Part shown: positions 52,950 through 62,092 of the stretch, in pieces | Position numbering within the stretch: the first letter of the stretch is position 1 | How the letters are laid out: each line of letters starts with the position of its first letter | Assembly (NCBI GenBank): GCA_016125335.1 | Contig: WGLY01000013.1 | Location: 62,001 to 126,000, forward strand | Length of the DNA: 64,000 nt | From: Frankiales bacterium | GTDB lineage: Bacteria > Actinomycetota > Actinomycetes > S36-B12 > CAIYMF01 | Direction of reading: 5' to 3' | Made by a program: the position numbers and the translations under genes | The notes under the pieces: generated by a model | Database searches by the model: none | What the model was told of the DNA's origin: nothing | Seen by the model: the letters and a program-made list of their open reading frames with translations, nothing else

Positions 52950-52984
52950 GAGCAGCGCGCGGCCGCTCAGGCCGCGCGCTGCTC
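52950..52984. terminator. Bidirectional hairpin terminator overlapping a coding end
   Basis: GAGCAGCGCGCGGCC (52950-52964) and GGCCGCGCGCTGCTC (52970-52984) are perfect 15-base complements with a 5-base loop. The loop contains the stop codon of the VOC gene (52967-52969), and the right arm encodes its last five residues (EQRAA). It lies 13 bases after the stop of the converging secreted-protein gene. Confidence 0.75.
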
Positions 52985-53338
52985 CATGACCGCGTGCCGC
53001 AGCCCGTCCGGCGCCTCGAAGAAGGCCAGCCACAGCTCGTGCTCGTCGCCGCGGTGCACCAGGTGCGGCTCGTCGACGAAGCGCACTCCACGCGCCGCGA
53101 GGACCGCGACCTCCGCGTCGATGTCGTCGCAGGTGAGGTAGAGGACCGGCCGGGACCGGAACGCGTCGTCCGCCGGGTGCGAGAGGTACAGCCGCGTCGC
53201 ACCGAGGCGGAAGAAGGCCATCCCCTGCTCGGGCACGAGGATCTCCACCGGCAGCCCCAGCGCGTCGCGGTAGAAGGCGAGCGCCTCGTCGAACGCGTCC
53301 GTCGAGATGTGCACCTGGCCGAGCTCGTGCAGTGCCAT
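52967..53338 (-). CDS. VOC-family (glyoxalase-like) protein
   Basis: The 123-residue protein is one pair of beta-alpha-beta-beta-beta units: LGQVHISTDAFDEALAFYRD, then LYLSHPADD, YLTCDDIDAEVAVLAARGV and a final ELWLAFFEAPDGLRHAVM. The histidine of the first strand and the glutamate near the end fit a metal site. Roles range from dioxygenase to antibiotic resistance; none can be assigned. Its 3' end doubles as a terminator arm. Confidence 0.8.
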   Translation of the reverse strand: MALHELGQVHISTDAFDEALAFYRDALGLPVEILVPEQGMAFFRLGATRLYLSHPADDAFRSRPVLYLTCDDIDAEVAVLAARGVRFVDEPHLVHRGDEHELWLAFFEAPDGLRHAVMEQRAA

Positions 53339-53406
53339 GGCCGACCTCCTGGTCCCGGTTCCGGGCCAGGTATAGCGCGGCCGCGGCCGCGCTGGGCGGG
53401 ACTCGG

Positions 53407-53916
53407 TCAGAAGTCGCCGGCGCGGCGCCGGAGCTGGCGCAGCACGCGCACGAGCGAGTCCACGCCGGAGGGGCTCAGCCCCGGCTCGGCGAACACGTCG
53501 CGGTTGAGCGCCTCCGTGGCCTTCTCGGCGAGCACCGCGCCGTCGTCGGTGAGGCGCACGAGGGTGGCGCGGCGGTCCGTGGGATGCGGGACCCGCTCCA
53601 CCAGGCCCGCGGACTCGAGCCGGTCGACCGCGTTCGTGACGCTGGTCTGGTGCACCTGGAGCCGCGACCCGATCACGCGCATCGGCAGCGACCGGCGGCG
53701 GCTGAGGTAGAGCAGCATGAGCACCTCGTACCGCGCGAACGACACGTCGTACGGGCGCAGCACGGCCTCCACGCGCGACAGCGCGATCTGGTGCGCGCGC
53801 ATCAGCGAGGTGATCGCGGCCATCCCGTCGGCCGCCTCGGTCCAGCCGTGGGCCACCCACTGGCGGTGCGCCTCCTCGATCGGGTCCGCGTCGAGGCGGC
53901 GCGAGGGCGGCGTCAT
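53407..53916 (-). CDS. MarR-family regulator
   Basis: The 169-residue protein has flanking dimerisation helices and a winged helix (VSFARYEVLMLLYLSRRRSL, LQVHQTSVTNAVDRLESAGL, HPTDRRATLVRLTDDG wing). The DRRA wing motif is the MarR hallmark. ATG 53916 is used. It lies upstream of the VOC gene on the same strand with a 68-base gap and may control it. Confidence 0.87.
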   Translation of the reverse strand: MTPPSRRLDADPIEEAHRQWVAHGWTEAADGMAAITSLMRAHQIALSRVEAVLRPYDVSFARYEVLMLLYLSRRRSLPMRVIGSRLQVHQTSVTNAVDRLESAGLVERVPHPTDRRATLVRLTDDGAVLAEKATEALNRDVFAEPGLSPSGVDSLVRVLRQLRRRAGDF

Positions 53917-53972
53917 GCCCGGAACGATATCCGCGGACGGCGCCCGCCGGCCGTCGCGCACGTGGCCGCGGG

Positions 53973-55595
53973 TCAGGCGCCGAGCGCCGACGACACGATC
54001 GCGCGGGCCTCGTCCTGGATGAGCGCGAGGTGCTGCTGCCCGCGGAAGGACTCGGCGTAGAGCTTGTACACGTCCTCCGTGCCGGACGGGCGCGCCGCGA
54101 ACCACCCGTTCTCGGTGCACACCTTGAGACCGCCGATCGGCGCCCCGTTGCCGGGCGCCGCGGTGAGGGTGGCCGTGATGGGCTCGCCCGCGAGCTCCGT
54201 GGCCGACACCTGGTCCGGCGACAGCCGGGCGAGCACCGCCTTCTGCTCGCGCGTGGCCGGCGAGTCGATCCGGGCGTACGCCGGCTCGCCGAACTCCTCG
54301 GCGAGCCGCCGGTAGCGGGCGGACGGCGACTCGCCGGTGACGGCGGTGATCTCCGACGCCAGCAGGCACAGGACGATGCCGTCCTTGTCGGTGGTCCACA
54401 CCGACCCGTCGCGACGCAGGAAGCTCGCGCCGGCGCTCTCCTCGCCCCCGAAGCCGACGGAGCCGTCGAGCAGCCCCGGCACGAACCACTTGAAGCCCAC
54501 CGGCACCTCGAGGAGGCGTCGTCCCAGGGACGCGGTGACGCGGTCGATCATCGACGAGCTCACGAGGGTCTTGCCGACCGCGGCGTCCTGCGGCCATCCG
54601 TCGCGGCCGCGGTAGAGGTAGTCGACCGCCACGGCCAGGAAGTGGTTGGGGTTCATGAGCCCGCCGTCGGGCGTGACGATCCCGTGCCGGTCGGAGTCGG
54701 TGTCGTTGCCGGTCGCGACGTCGAAGTCGTGCTGCCGCGCGATGAGGCCGGCCATCGCCCAGGGCGAGGAGCAGTCCATGCGGATGCGGCCGTCCCAGTC
54801 GAGGGTCATGAACCGGAAGGTCGGGTCCACCTCGGGGTTGACCACCGTGAGGTCGAGGCCGTAGCGCTCGGCCACCGCGCCCCAGTAGGCCACGCTCGCG
54901 CCGCCGAGCGGGTCGGCCCCGATGCGCACGCCGGCGGCGCGCACGACCTCGAGGTCGACCACCGTCCCGAGCTCGCTGACGTAGGCGTCGAGGAAGTCGT
55001 ACGTGCCCGCGTGGCGGCTCTCGGCCGACACCCGCCGCACGCCCGACAGGCCGCCGCGCATCAGCTCGTTGGCGCGGTCCTGGATCCAGCCGGTGATCTC
55101 CGTGCCGGCGGGGCCGCCGTCCGGCGGGTTGTACTTGAACCCGCCGTCCGAGGGCGGGTTGTGCGAGGGGGTCACGCAGATGCCGTCGGCGCGCGCCCCG
55201 CGAGCGTTGGCCACGAGGATCGCGCGCGAGACCGCCGGGGTGGGGGTGTAGCCGCCGCGCGCGTCGACGAGCACGTCGACGCCGTTGGCCAGCAGCACCT
55301 CGAGCGCCGAGACCGTGGCCGGCTCGGACAGCGCGTGGGTGTCGGCGCCGAGGAACAGCGGGCCGTCGATGCCCTGGGCGGTGCGGTAGTCGCAGATGGC
55401 CTGGCTCGTCGCGAGGATGTGGTCCTCGTTGAAGCTCGCCGTGAGGGCCGAGCCGCGGTGGCCGGACGTGCCGAACGACACCCGTTGCGCCGGGTCGCCC
55501 GGGTCCGGGTGGACGGTGAAGTACGCCGTGACGAGCTTCGGCACGTCGACGAGGTCGGCGGAGGTCGCGGGCAGGCCGGCACGGGACGCGTCCAT
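53973..55595 (-). CDS. pgm: Phosphoglucomutase (alpha-D-glucose phosphate-specific)
   Basis: The 540-residue enzyme has the four-domain phosphohexomutase layout: [10 protein letters not shown] substrate loop, phosphoserine in [12 protein letters not shown], metal-binding DTDSDRHG, sugar-binding [15 protein letters not shown] and phosphate-binding [12 protein letters not shown]. It interconverts glucose 1-phosphate and glucose 6-phosphate, linking glycogen/trehalose and glycolysis. ATG 55595 gives the normal family length of about 540-550. Confidence 0.95.
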   Translation of the reverse strand: MDASRAGLPATSADLVDVPKLVTAYFTVHPDPGDPAQRVSFGTSGHRGSALTASFNEDHILATSQAICDYRTAQGIDGPLFLGADTHALSEPATVSALEVLLANGVDVLVDARGGYTPTPAVSRAILVANARGARADGICVTPSHNPPSDGGFKYNPPDGGPAGTEITGWIQDRANELMRGGLSGVRRVSAESRHAGTYDFLDAYVSELGTVVDLEVVRAAGVRIGADPLGGASVAYWGAVAERYGLDLTVVNPEVDPTFRFMTLDWDGRIRMDCSSPWAMAGLIARQHDFDVATGNDTDSDRHGIVTPDGGLMNPNHFLAVAVDYLYRGRDGWPQDAAVGKTLVSSSMIDRVTASLGRRLLEVPVGFKWFVPGLLDGSVGFGGEESAGASFLRRDGSVWTTDKDGIVLCLLASEITAVTGESPSARYRRLAEEFGEPAYARIDSPATREQKAVLARLSPDQVSATELAGEPITATLTAAPGNGAPIGGLKVCTENGWFAARPSGTEDVYKLYAESFRGQQHLALIQDEARAIVSSALGA

Positions 55596-55666
55596 GCCCC
55601 GATCCTGGCACCGACGGCGGCGGCCGGCAGGCGCTCGTGCCCTCCGGTGTCCGGCGTCCGGCGCCG

Positions 55667-55771
55667 TCAGGTCTGCGACTGGGCGTACCCGACGACGCAC
55701 GCCGCCACGGCGAGCACCACGAAGACGAGGAACGGCAGCCAGCCCATCACGCGTGATCCCATGCGCCCCAT
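55667..55771 (-). CDS. Possible single-pass small membrane protein
   Basis: A 34-residue frame starting at ATG 55771 ([20 protein letters not shown]...) has a short basic N-terminus followed by one hydrophobic helix of about 20 residues. The composition is right for a small membrane protein, but no clear Shine-Dalgarno is visible and no homolog is recalled. It fills the gap between the CoA-transferase and pgm genes. Confidence 0.35.
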   Translation of the reverse strand: MGRMGSRVMGWLPFLVFVVLAVAACVVGYAQSQT

Positions 55772-55812
55772 GATGCCGCGCAGTGGCGCCCCGAGGCGCT
55801 CGTGGGCCGGGC

Positions 55813-56451
55813 TCAGCCGATCGACACCGTGAGGGGAGCCCCTGCGGCGGCGACGACGTCGTCGGGGCTGACCCCGGGCGCCGTCTCCACGAGCACCAGG
55901 CCGTCCACGGTGACGTCGATGACGGCGAGGTCGGTGATGATGCGGTCGACCACGCCCTTGCCGGTGAGCGGCAGCGAGCACTGCTCGACGATCTTGTGCG
56001 AGCCGTCCTTGGCCACGTGCTCCATCATCACGATGACGCGCTTGGCGCCGTGCACGAGGTCCATCGCGCCGCCCATGCCCTTGACCATCTTGCCGGGGAT
56101 CATCCAGTTGGCGATGTCGCCGCGGACCGAGACCTGCATGGCGCCGAGGATCGCGGCGTCGATGTGCCCGCCCCGGATCATCGCGAACGACGCGGCCGAG
56201 TCGAAGAACGCGGCGCCGGGCAGCACCGTCACGGTCTCCTTGCCGGCGTTGATGAGGTCGGCGTCGACGTCGGCGTCGCGCGGGTAGGGGCCGGTGCCGA
56301 GGATGCCGTTCTCGGACTGCAGCACCACGGTGACGCCCGGCGGCAGGTAGTTGGGCACGAGGGTCGGCAGGCCGATGCCGAGGTTCACGTACTCGCCGTC
56401 GCGCAGCTCGAGGGCCACGCGGGCCGCGAGCTCCTCGCGGGTCAGCGCCAT
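55813..56451 (-). CDS. 3-oxoacid CoA-transferase, subunit B
   Basis: The 212-residue subunit contains [17 protein letters not shown], the catalytic glutamate in [11 protein letters not shown], and [15 protein letters not shown]. With subunit A it transfers CoA from succinyl-CoA (or acetyl-CoA) to a 3-oxo acid such as acetoacetate or 3-oxoadipate. ATG 56451 lies one base after the stop of subunit A, so both subunits are translated from one message. Confidence 0.92.
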   Translation of the reverse strand: MALTREELAARVALELRDGEYVNLGIGLPTLVPNYLPPGVTVVLQSENGILGTGPYPRDADVDADLINAGKETVTVLPGAAFFDSAASFAMIRGGHIDAAILGAMQVSVRGDIANWMIPGKMVKGMGGAMDLVHGAKRVIVMMEHVAKDGSHKIVEQCSLPLTGKGVVDRIITDLAVIDVTVDGLVLVETAPGVSPDDVVAAAGAPLTVSIG

Positions 56452-56452
56452 C

Positions 56453-57220
56453 TCACGCCTCCTTGCTGACGGTGCGGCGCTCGATGCGCTTGTCGGCCGC
56501 CTGGTCCGGGGTCAGCGCCACGACCCGTTGCACGAAGACCCCCGGGGTGTGGACCGTCTGCGGGTCGAGCTCGCCCGGCTCGACGAGGCGCTCGACCTCG
56601 GCGATCGTCACCCGGCCGGCCGTGGCCACGAGCGGGTTGAAGTTGCGCGTGGACTTGTCGAACACGAGGTTGCCGTGGCGGTCGCCCACGCTGGCCCGCA
56701 CGAGGGCGAAGTCGGTGACGATGCCGCGCTCGAGGACGTACTCGCGTCCGTCGAACTCGCGCGTCTCCTTGGCCGGCGAGGCCACCGCGACGGCGCCCGA
56801 GCCGTCGTAGCGCCACGGCATCCCGCCGTCGGCCACCTGCGTGCCCACCCCGGCGGGGGTGTAGAACGCCGGGATGCCCGCGCCCCCGGCGCGCAGCCGC
56901 TCGGCGAGCGTGCCCTGGGGGATCAGCTCGACCTCGAGCTCGCCGTGCAGGAACTGCCGCTCGAACTCCTTGTTCTCGCCCACGTAGGACGACGTCATCC
57001 GCGCGATGCGCTTCTCGCCCAGCAGCATCCCCAGGCCCCAGCCGTCGACGCCGCAGTTGTTGGACACCACGGACAGGTCCCCGACGCCGGTGTCGAGCAG
57101 CGCCGCGATGAGCACGCTCGGGATCCCGCAGAGCCCGAAGCCGCCCACCGCGAGGGTGGCCCCGCTGCCGATGTCGGCCACCGCCTCCGCGGCCGAGCCG
57201 ACCACCTTGTCCAGTGCCAT
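56453..57220 (-). CDS. 3-oxoacid CoA-transferase, subunit A
   Basis: The 255-residue subunit shows the family's glycine-rich [39 protein letters not shown] and [13 protein letters not shown]. It supplies the CoA-binding half of the heteromeric enzyme. Start is ATG 57220, facing a 231-base divergent gap with the PPOX gene in which I see no clear promoter. Substrate (acetoacetate versus 3-oxoadipate) is not resolved by sequence. Confidence 0.92.
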   Translation of the reverse strand: MALDKVVGSAAEAVADIGSGATLAVGGFGLCGIPSVLIAALLDTGVGDLSVVSNNCGVDGWGLGMLLGEKRIARMTSSYVGENKEFERQFLHGELEVELIPQGTLAERLRAGGAGIPAFYTPAGVGTQVADGGMPWRYDGSGAVAVASPAKETREFDGREYVLERGIVTDFALVRASVGDRHGNLVFDKSTRNFNPLVATAGRVTIAEVERLVEPGELDPQTVHTPGVFVQRVVALTPDQAADKRIERRTVSKEA

Positions 57221-57451
57221 GGCCTTCCCTCCGTCGTCGCCGGGCGCGCTCGGCGTCCGCGTGCCCCGTGCGGTCGCGCCGGCCGTCGCAGCCGGTGCCC
57301 GCGCTGCACGCAGTCAACCACCCGGGCTCGGGGCGTCGCCGCAGGACCGCCGCGCGGGCGGAGCACCGCGCGGAGCGGTGCGCTTCGGGCGTGCCTGGTG
57401 CGCGAGCCGGCGCGCGGCGGCAGGCTGGGGCCCTGACCCGGAGGAGATCCC

Positions 57452-57871
57452 GTGGACCTGCCCACCGCCCTGGCCTTCGCGCACGAGGTGCACCGCGGCG
57501 TCGTCACCACGCTGCGCCGCGACGGCCGCCCGCAGCTGTCGAACGTGCTGTTCGCCGCCGACGCCGAGGGCCGGCCCGTCGTGTCGGTGACCGACGACCG
57601 CGCGAAGACGGCCAACCTGCGCCGCGACCCCCGCGTGGCCCTGCACGTCACCGACGCGTCGTTCTGGCGCTACGTCGTGCTCGACGGAACGGCCACGCTG
57701 AGCGCGGTGGCGCAGACGCCGGACGACGCGACGGTGGACGGCCTGGTCGACTACTACCGCCAGCTCAACGGCGAGCACCCGGACTGGGACGACTACCGCC
57801 GTGCGATGGTCGCCGACCGCCGGCTGCTGCTCACCGTCCACGCGACCTCGGCGTACGGCCAGCTCGGCTGA
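57452..57871 (+). CDS. PPOX-class F420/flavin-dependent oxidoreductase
   Basis: The 139-residue protein is a split-barrel flavin/F420-binding domain: GVVTTLRRDGRPQLSNVLF, TDDRAKTANLRRDPRVALHV, WRYVVLDGTATL. The RAKTANLRRDPR stretch is the actinobacterial PPOX family phosphate-binding region. Related mycobacterial proteins bind F420 and reduce biliverdin or other substrates. GTG 57452 has GGAGAT upstream. Confidence 0.8.
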   Translation: MDLPTALAFAHEVHRGVVTTLRRDGRPQLSNVLFAADAEGRPVVSVTDDRAKTANLRRDPRVALHVTDASFWRYVVLDGTATLSAVAQTPDDATVDGLVDYYRQLNGEHPDWDDYRRAMVADRRLLLTVHATSAYGQLG

Positions 57872-57934
57872 GGCCGGTCGGGCCGGCGGTTCCTGGGCTA
57901 CAGTCGCAAGGGCATCGACCACAGGGGGTCCTCG

Positions 57935-58915
57935 ATGGACTACGTCCACCTCGGGCGCAGCGGGCTGAAGGTCAGCCGGCTCTGCCTGGGCACCATGAAC
58001 TTCGGTCCCGTCACGAGCCAGCCGGACTCGGACGCGATCATGGACCACGCCCACGAGGCGGGGATCAACTTCTTCGACACGGCGAACGTCTACGGCTGGG
58101 GCGAGAACCGCGGCCGCACCGAGTCGATCATCGGCGAGTGGTTCGCCCAGGGCGGCGGCCGCCGCGAGCGCACCGTGCTGGCCACCAAGCTCTACGGCGA
58201 CATGGGCGACTGGCCCAACGACGGCAAGCTCTCGGCGCTCAACATCCGCCGGGCGTGCGACGCGTCGCTGCGCCGGCTCCAGACCGACTACATCGACGTC
58301 TACCAGATGCACCACGTCGACCGGGCGACCCCGTGGGACGAGATCTGGGAGTCGATGGAGGTGCTGCGCCAGCAGGGCAAGATCCTCTACGTCGGCAGCT
58401 CGAACTTCGCCGGCTGGCACATCGCGCAGGGCGTGGAGGCCGCGCGCCGCCGCGGCACCGTCGGGCTGGTGAGCGAGCAGTCGATCTACAACCTGGTGGA
58501 GCGCACCGTCGAGCTCGAGGTGCTGCCGGCGGCGCAGCACTACGGCCTGGGCGTCATCCCGTGGTCGCCGCTGCACGGCGGCCTGCTGGGCGGCATCCTG
58601 CGCAAGACCGCGGAGGGGTCGGCCGGGCGCAGCACCGGCGGCCGGGCCGCGGAGGCGATCGAGCGGCACCGGCCCGCGATCGAGGCGTGGGAGTCGTTCT
58701 GCGACGAGCTGGGGCACGCGCCCGGCGACGTCGCGCTCGCCTGGCTGCTGCACCAGCCGGCCGTGACCGCGCCGATCGTCGGCCCGCGCACGCAGGACCA
58801 GCTCGACGGTGCGCTGCGCGCGCTGGAGATCACGCTGGACGAGGCCGCGCTGGCGCGGATCGACGAGATCTTCCCGGGCCCGGGCGGCACCGCGCCCGAG
58901 GCCTACGCGTGGTGA
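57935..58915 (+). CDS. Aldo/keto reductase
   Basis: The 326-residue TIM-barrel enzyme begins YVHLGRSGLKVSRLCLGTMN and keeps the catalytic tetrad: Asp in NFFDTANVYG, Tyr in the same motif, Lys in LATKLYG and His in YQMHHVD. NADPH-site motifs appear late (SEQSIYNLVERTVE, APIVGPRTQDQL). It reduces aldehydes or ketones. Its stop overlaps the GTG of the heparinase-like gene by 4 bases, an unusual pairing of cytosolic reductase and secreted lyase. Confidence 0.9.
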   Translation: MDYVHLGRSGLKVSRLCLGTMNFGPVTSQPDSDAIMDHAHEAGINFFDTANVYGWGENRGRTESIIGEWFAQGGGRRERTVLATKLYGDMGDWPNDGKLSALNIRRACDASLRRLQTDYIDVYQMHHVDRATPWDEIWESMEVLRQQGKILYVGSSNFAGWHIAQGVEAARRRGTVGLVSEQSIYNLVERTVELEVLPAAQHYGLGVIPWSPLHGGLLGGILRKTAEGSAGRSTGGRAAEAIERHRPAIEAWESFCDELGHAPGDVALAWLLHQPAVTAPIVGPRTQDQLDGALRALEITLDEAALARIDEIFPGPGGTAPEAYAW

Positions 58916-60597
58916 CGGGACGGCCCCCCGTCCCGACGACGACCCGCGCGCCGAGCGACTCGCGCAGCCTGCGAGCCAAGGGGCGGCTCGCACCGTTGAC
59001 CGCCGCCGTGGCCGCGCTCCTGGCCGCCGGGCTCGTGCCGGTCGTGGCTGCGGCACCGGCATCCGCGGCGACGCCGGACCCGGACCTCGCCTCGCAGTAC
59101 TGCCACGCGGTGGCCTCGGCGTCGCCCTCGTGGGGCAACACCACGGCGGACCTCGCTGCCGGCACCGTCACGATCATGGGTCGCACGACGACGTTCGACC
59201 CCGAGCACGTCGACCTCGCCGTGGCCCCGGCCGCGTTCTCCGACCCCACGCGACGGCTGTACTGGCAGTCGCTGCTCTGGGCGGTGCCGGTGTACCTCGC
59301 CGGGCCGGACGTCGCCCCGGGGCTCAGGGCGGGGATCGTGGAGGGGCTCGCCGAGGACCCGGACCCCGGCTCGGCGACGGCGGACGACCTCGCCGCGGCG
59401 GTCGCGGCAGGGTGGTCGGAGGGCACCAACACGCGGCGCGAGCAGGTGCTCAACTGCCTGGTGCCGCTCACCGGCGACGACGCGCTGCGCGCCTCGCTCG
59501 AGGCGAGCGTGACCGCCAACCTCGACGCGCGCCGCTACTACGGGCCGCCCTACCACCGGGTGCACAACCACGGCACCATGGCCAACCTCGCGCTCGTCGA
59601 CAGCTCGGTGGTGCTCGCCCGGCCCGAGCTGGGCGTGGCGGCCGCGCAGCGGCTGCTGGCGGAGATCCCCGCGCTGTTCGACTCGGGCGGCTTCACGCGC
59701 GAGGAGTCCGCGGCGTACCACATGTTCAACCTGAGCCTGTGGGAGCGGACCTACGCCGTTCTCGCCGGGCTGCCCGCCCACCCGGACCTCACCCCGCTCG
59801 CGGTGCTGATCCGGCGCGCGCGGGTCGTCGCGGCCCAGCTCACCAGCCCCTTGGGCCGGCTGGCCGCGCTCGGCGACGGCTGGCCGACCACGGGCGCGGC
59901 CCCGCTGCCGAACCAGGCGCTGTGGCTCACCGACGGCTGGGGCCTGCTGGCCGGGCGCTGGTCGTGGACCGACCCGTCGACGACGTGGTTCACGGTGCGG
60001 CTCGGGCTGCCCCGCGTGGCGCACGGGCAGTACGACCACACGTCGTTCACGTGGTCCACGTGGGGCACCGACGTGATCGTGGACCCGGGCTCGTACTCCC
60101 ACGACCCGACGAACCTGCTCGCGTCGTGGCAGTCGTCGCCGGGGGCGCACAACCTCGCGGTCCCGGCGCACCCCGCAGTGCTCGACCACGGCTCGCGCCT
60201 GGTCACCCGGGTGCGGTCGGGGCGCCGGGACACCATGCGGATCACCAGCTCGATGTTCACCGTGCCGGTCACGCGCACGCTGGTGGTCGACGACGCGCTG
60301 CACCGGGTGACCGTCACCGACACGGCGCGCACCGCGCTCACCGAGCACCTGCACCTCGCGGCCGGCTGGCGCCTGACGCACCGGACGACCTACACGCTGT
60401 TCTTCCGCAAGGGGCACCGCGTGGCCGTGGTGCGGGCGCTCACCCGCGGGGTGCGGCTCTCCGTCGTCACCGGCAGCAGGTCGCCCGTGGCCGGCTGGGT
60501 GTTCGGCCCGGCGAAGGAGCAGGCGACCCCGGCGCCCCAGGTGCTCGCCTCCGGTGGCCACGGCGTGACGCTCACCGTCTCCGTCCTGCGCGGCTGA
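58912..60597 (+). CDS. Secreted heparinase II/III-like polysaccharide lyase
   Basis: The 561-residue protein has a long basic N-region and signal peptide (hydrophobic residues ~30-55, ending ASAAT), an alpha/alpha toroid with the active-site segment HRVHNHGTMAN and tyrosine in EESAAYHMFNLSLWERTY, and a heparinase II/III beta-sheet domain (YDHTSFTWSTWG, VDPGSYSHDP). Such lyases cleave uronic-acid polysaccharides by beta-elimination. GTG 58912 overlaps the upstream stop (GTGA). Which polysaccharide is cut is unknown. Confidence 0.82.
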   Translation: MTGRPPVPTTTRAPSDSRSLRAKGRLAPLTAAVAALLAAGLVPVVAAAPASAATPDPDLASQYCHAVASASPSWGNTTADLAAGTVTIMGRTTTFDPEHVDLAVAPAAFSDPTRRLYWQSLLWAVPVYLAGPDVAPGLRAGIVEGLAEDPDPGSATADDLAAAVAAGWSEGTNTRREQVLNCLVPLTGDDALRASLEASVTANLDARRYYGPPYHRVHNHGTMANLALVDSSVVLARPELGVAAAQRLLAEIPALFDSGGFTREESAAYHMFNLSLWERTYAVLAGLPAHPDLTPLAVLIRRARVVAAQLTSPLGRLAALGDGWPTTGAAPLPNQALWLTDGWGLLAGRWSWTDPSTTWFTVRLGLPRVAHGQYDHTSFTWSTWGTDVIVDPGSYSHDPTNLLASWQSSPGAHNLAVPAHPAVLDHGSRLVTRVRSGRRDTMRITSSMFTVPVTRTLVVDDALHRVTVTDTARTALTEHLHLAAGWRLTHRTTYTLFFRKGHRVAVVRALTRGVRLSVVTGSRSPVAGWVFGPAKEQATPAPQVLASGGHGVTLTVSVLRG

Positions 60598-60674
60598 CCC
60601 CGACGTCACTGGTGAAACGGTTGCTACCCGGCCCGGGAAGCAGCCGTTTCACCAGTGACATCCGGTGGGGTCAG
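60594..60674. terminator. Nested inverted repeat spanning two convergent stop codons
   Basis: The inner arms are 21 bases each (60605-60625 and 60639-60659), identical as complements except one G-T wobble, around a 13-base loop. Outer arms CTGACCCC (60594-60601) and GGGGTCAG (60667-60674) are perfect complements. They contain the stop codons of the heparinase-like gene (60595-60597) and of the converging TetR gene (60671-60673). No T-run follows either side. Confidence 0.75.
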
Positions 60675-61243
60675 GGGGCGAAGGCGGACGACGCCAGCGC
60701 CGCGACCAGGCCGTCGACGAGGCGCTCGAAGCTGCGGTCGATCTCGCGCGGGATCCCGAAGCCGCCGCCGCTCTCGAGCGCGATGAACCCGTGCAGCGCC
60801 GCGCGCACCGCCCGCGTCGCGTCCACGAGCGCGTCGCCGTCGAGGCCGTAGCCCGACAGCACGCCGAAGACGACGTCGACCACGGCGCGGCTGGCCGCCG
60901 CGTCGTCGGCGTCGTCGGCCGGCGCCGCCCGCACCGTGGCGGCGTAGCGGCCCGGGTGGGCCAGCGCCCACGTGCGGTACGCCGCGCAGACCGCGCGGAC
61001 GGCGTCGTCGCGCGACCGGCCGACCGCGGCGCGCGAGAGGACCTCGGCCATCTCGGTCTTGGCGCGCACCGCGATGCCGCGCTGCACCGCGTCGAGGCCG
61101 TCGACGTGCTTGTAGAGCGACGGCTGGCGCACCCCGAGGCGCTCGGCCAGCGCGGCGAGGGTGAGCCGGGCCAGGCCGACCTCGTCGGCGAGCTGCTCGG
61201 CCTCCTCCACGACGCGGTCCGCCGAGAGCCCCGCCCTAGGCAC
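60671..61243 (-). CDS. TetR-family regulator (TetR_C_13/WHG type)
   Basis: The 190-residue protein has the TetR DNA-binding helix set (LTLAALAERLGVRQPSLYKHV) and a helical ligand domain with HPGRYAATVRAAP, seen in the WHG-type C-terminal family. The GTG at 61243 overlaps the upstream hydrolase gene by 8 bases, so regulator and hydrolase form one operon. The tandem operators at 62051-62088 in that operon's promoter are its likely binding sites. Confidence 0.87.
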   Translation of the reverse strand: MPRAGLSADRVVEEAEQLADEVGLARLTLAALAERLGVRQPSLYKHVDGLDAVQRGIAVRAKTEMAEVLSRAAVGRSRDDAVRAVCAAYRTWALAHPGRYAATVRAAPADDADDAAASRAVVDVVFGVLSGYGLDGDALVDATRAVRAALHGFIALESGGGFGIPREIDRSFERLVDGLVAALASSAFAP

Positions 61244-62048
61244 GGCGGGACACCCGCTCGAGGAAGCCGAGCACCGCGGGGGACACGACGTCCGGGCGCT
61301 GCGACTGCGGGTAGTGGCCCGACTCCGGCACCAGCACCACCTCGGCGGCCAGGCGGGCCGCGATCCACTCCGCCTCGGCCCGCGGGTCCGGGAAGTCCGG
61401 GTCGAGCTCGCCCATCACCACGAGCGCGGGTGCGGACACCTCGCCGAGCCGGCGCTCGACGACGGCGTGGTCGAGCTGGCCGATGAGCCGGGCGAAGGCG
61501 GCGGCGTGGCCGGGCCGGCGCATCGCGGCTGCGACGTCGGCGAGGTAGGCGTCCTGGTCGGCCGCCGGGCGCCCGGCGTAGAGCTTCGGCAGGTAGGCCC
61601 GCCACGCGGCCGCGGCCCACGGGCGCGCCATCGCCACCCGGATCAGCAGTTTCTGCCACCCGGACCCGGTGTCGCGGACGAACGGACCCACCAGGACCAC
61701 GCCGGCGACGAGGTCGGGGCGCTCGGCCGCGGCCCAGGCCGCCGCCCCCGCCCCCATCGAGTTGCCCACCACGACGGCCGGGCCGCCGAGGTGTTCGACG
61801 AGCGCGAGCACGTCGCGCCCGGTCTCGTCGTCGCCGTAGGAGGTGAAGCCCGTGGTGCTCTCGCCGTGGCCGCGCAGGTCCGTGGTGGCCACGCGGTAGC
61901 CGCCCGCGACCAGCGCGGGCGCCAGGAAGCGGTAGGTGGCGCGCAGGTCGCCGAGGCCGGGCACGAGGACCACGAGCGGGCCCTCGCCGGCGACGTCGTA
62001 GGCGATCCGGCCCTCGGGCCGGTTCAGGAACAGGGTCTGTGTGCTCAT
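61236..62048 (-). CDS. Alpha/beta hydrolase
   Basis: The 270-residue enzyme has VLVPGLGDLRATY oxyanion loop, TTDLRGHGEST, nucleophile elbow GNSMGAG, catalytic acid near MGELDPDFPDP and histidine in PESGHYPQSQRP. The substrate is unknown; the layout fits esterases or haloperoxidase-like hydrolases. ATG 62048 lies 6 bases after the -10 box, so its message is probably leaderless. It is regulated together with the TetR gene that follows. Confidence 0.9.
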   Translation of the reverse strand: MSTQTLFLNRPEGRIAYDVAGEGPLVVLVPGLGDLRATYRFLAPALVAGGYRVATTDLRGHGESTTGFTSYGDDETGRDVLALVEHLGGPAVVVGNSMGAGAAAWAAAERPDLVAGVVLVGPFVRDTGSGWQKLLIRVAMARPWAAAAWRAYLPKLYAGRPAADQDAYLADVAAAMRRPGHAAAFARLIGQLDHAVVERRLGEVSAPALVVMGELDPDFPDPRAEAEWIAARLAAEVVLVPESGHYPQSQRPDVVSPAVLGFLERVSRRA

Positions 62049-62050
62049 GC

Positions 62051-62088
62051 GGCTAATGTAGATAGCCAAATGGCTAATGTCAATAGCC
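62051..62088 (-). promoter_or_regulatory. Promoter built from two tandem 17-base operators
   Basis: GGCTAATGTAGATAGCC (62051-62067) and GGCTAATGTCAATAGCC (62072-62088) are direct repeats with a 21-base period; each is itself a GGCTA...TAGCC dyad. On the minus strand, TTGACA (62083-62078) lies in one copy and TACATT (62060-62055) in the other, 17 bases apart, and ATG 62048 follows after 6 bases. Repressor binding would cover the whole promoter. Confidence 0.85.
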
Positions 62089-62092
62089 AGAC

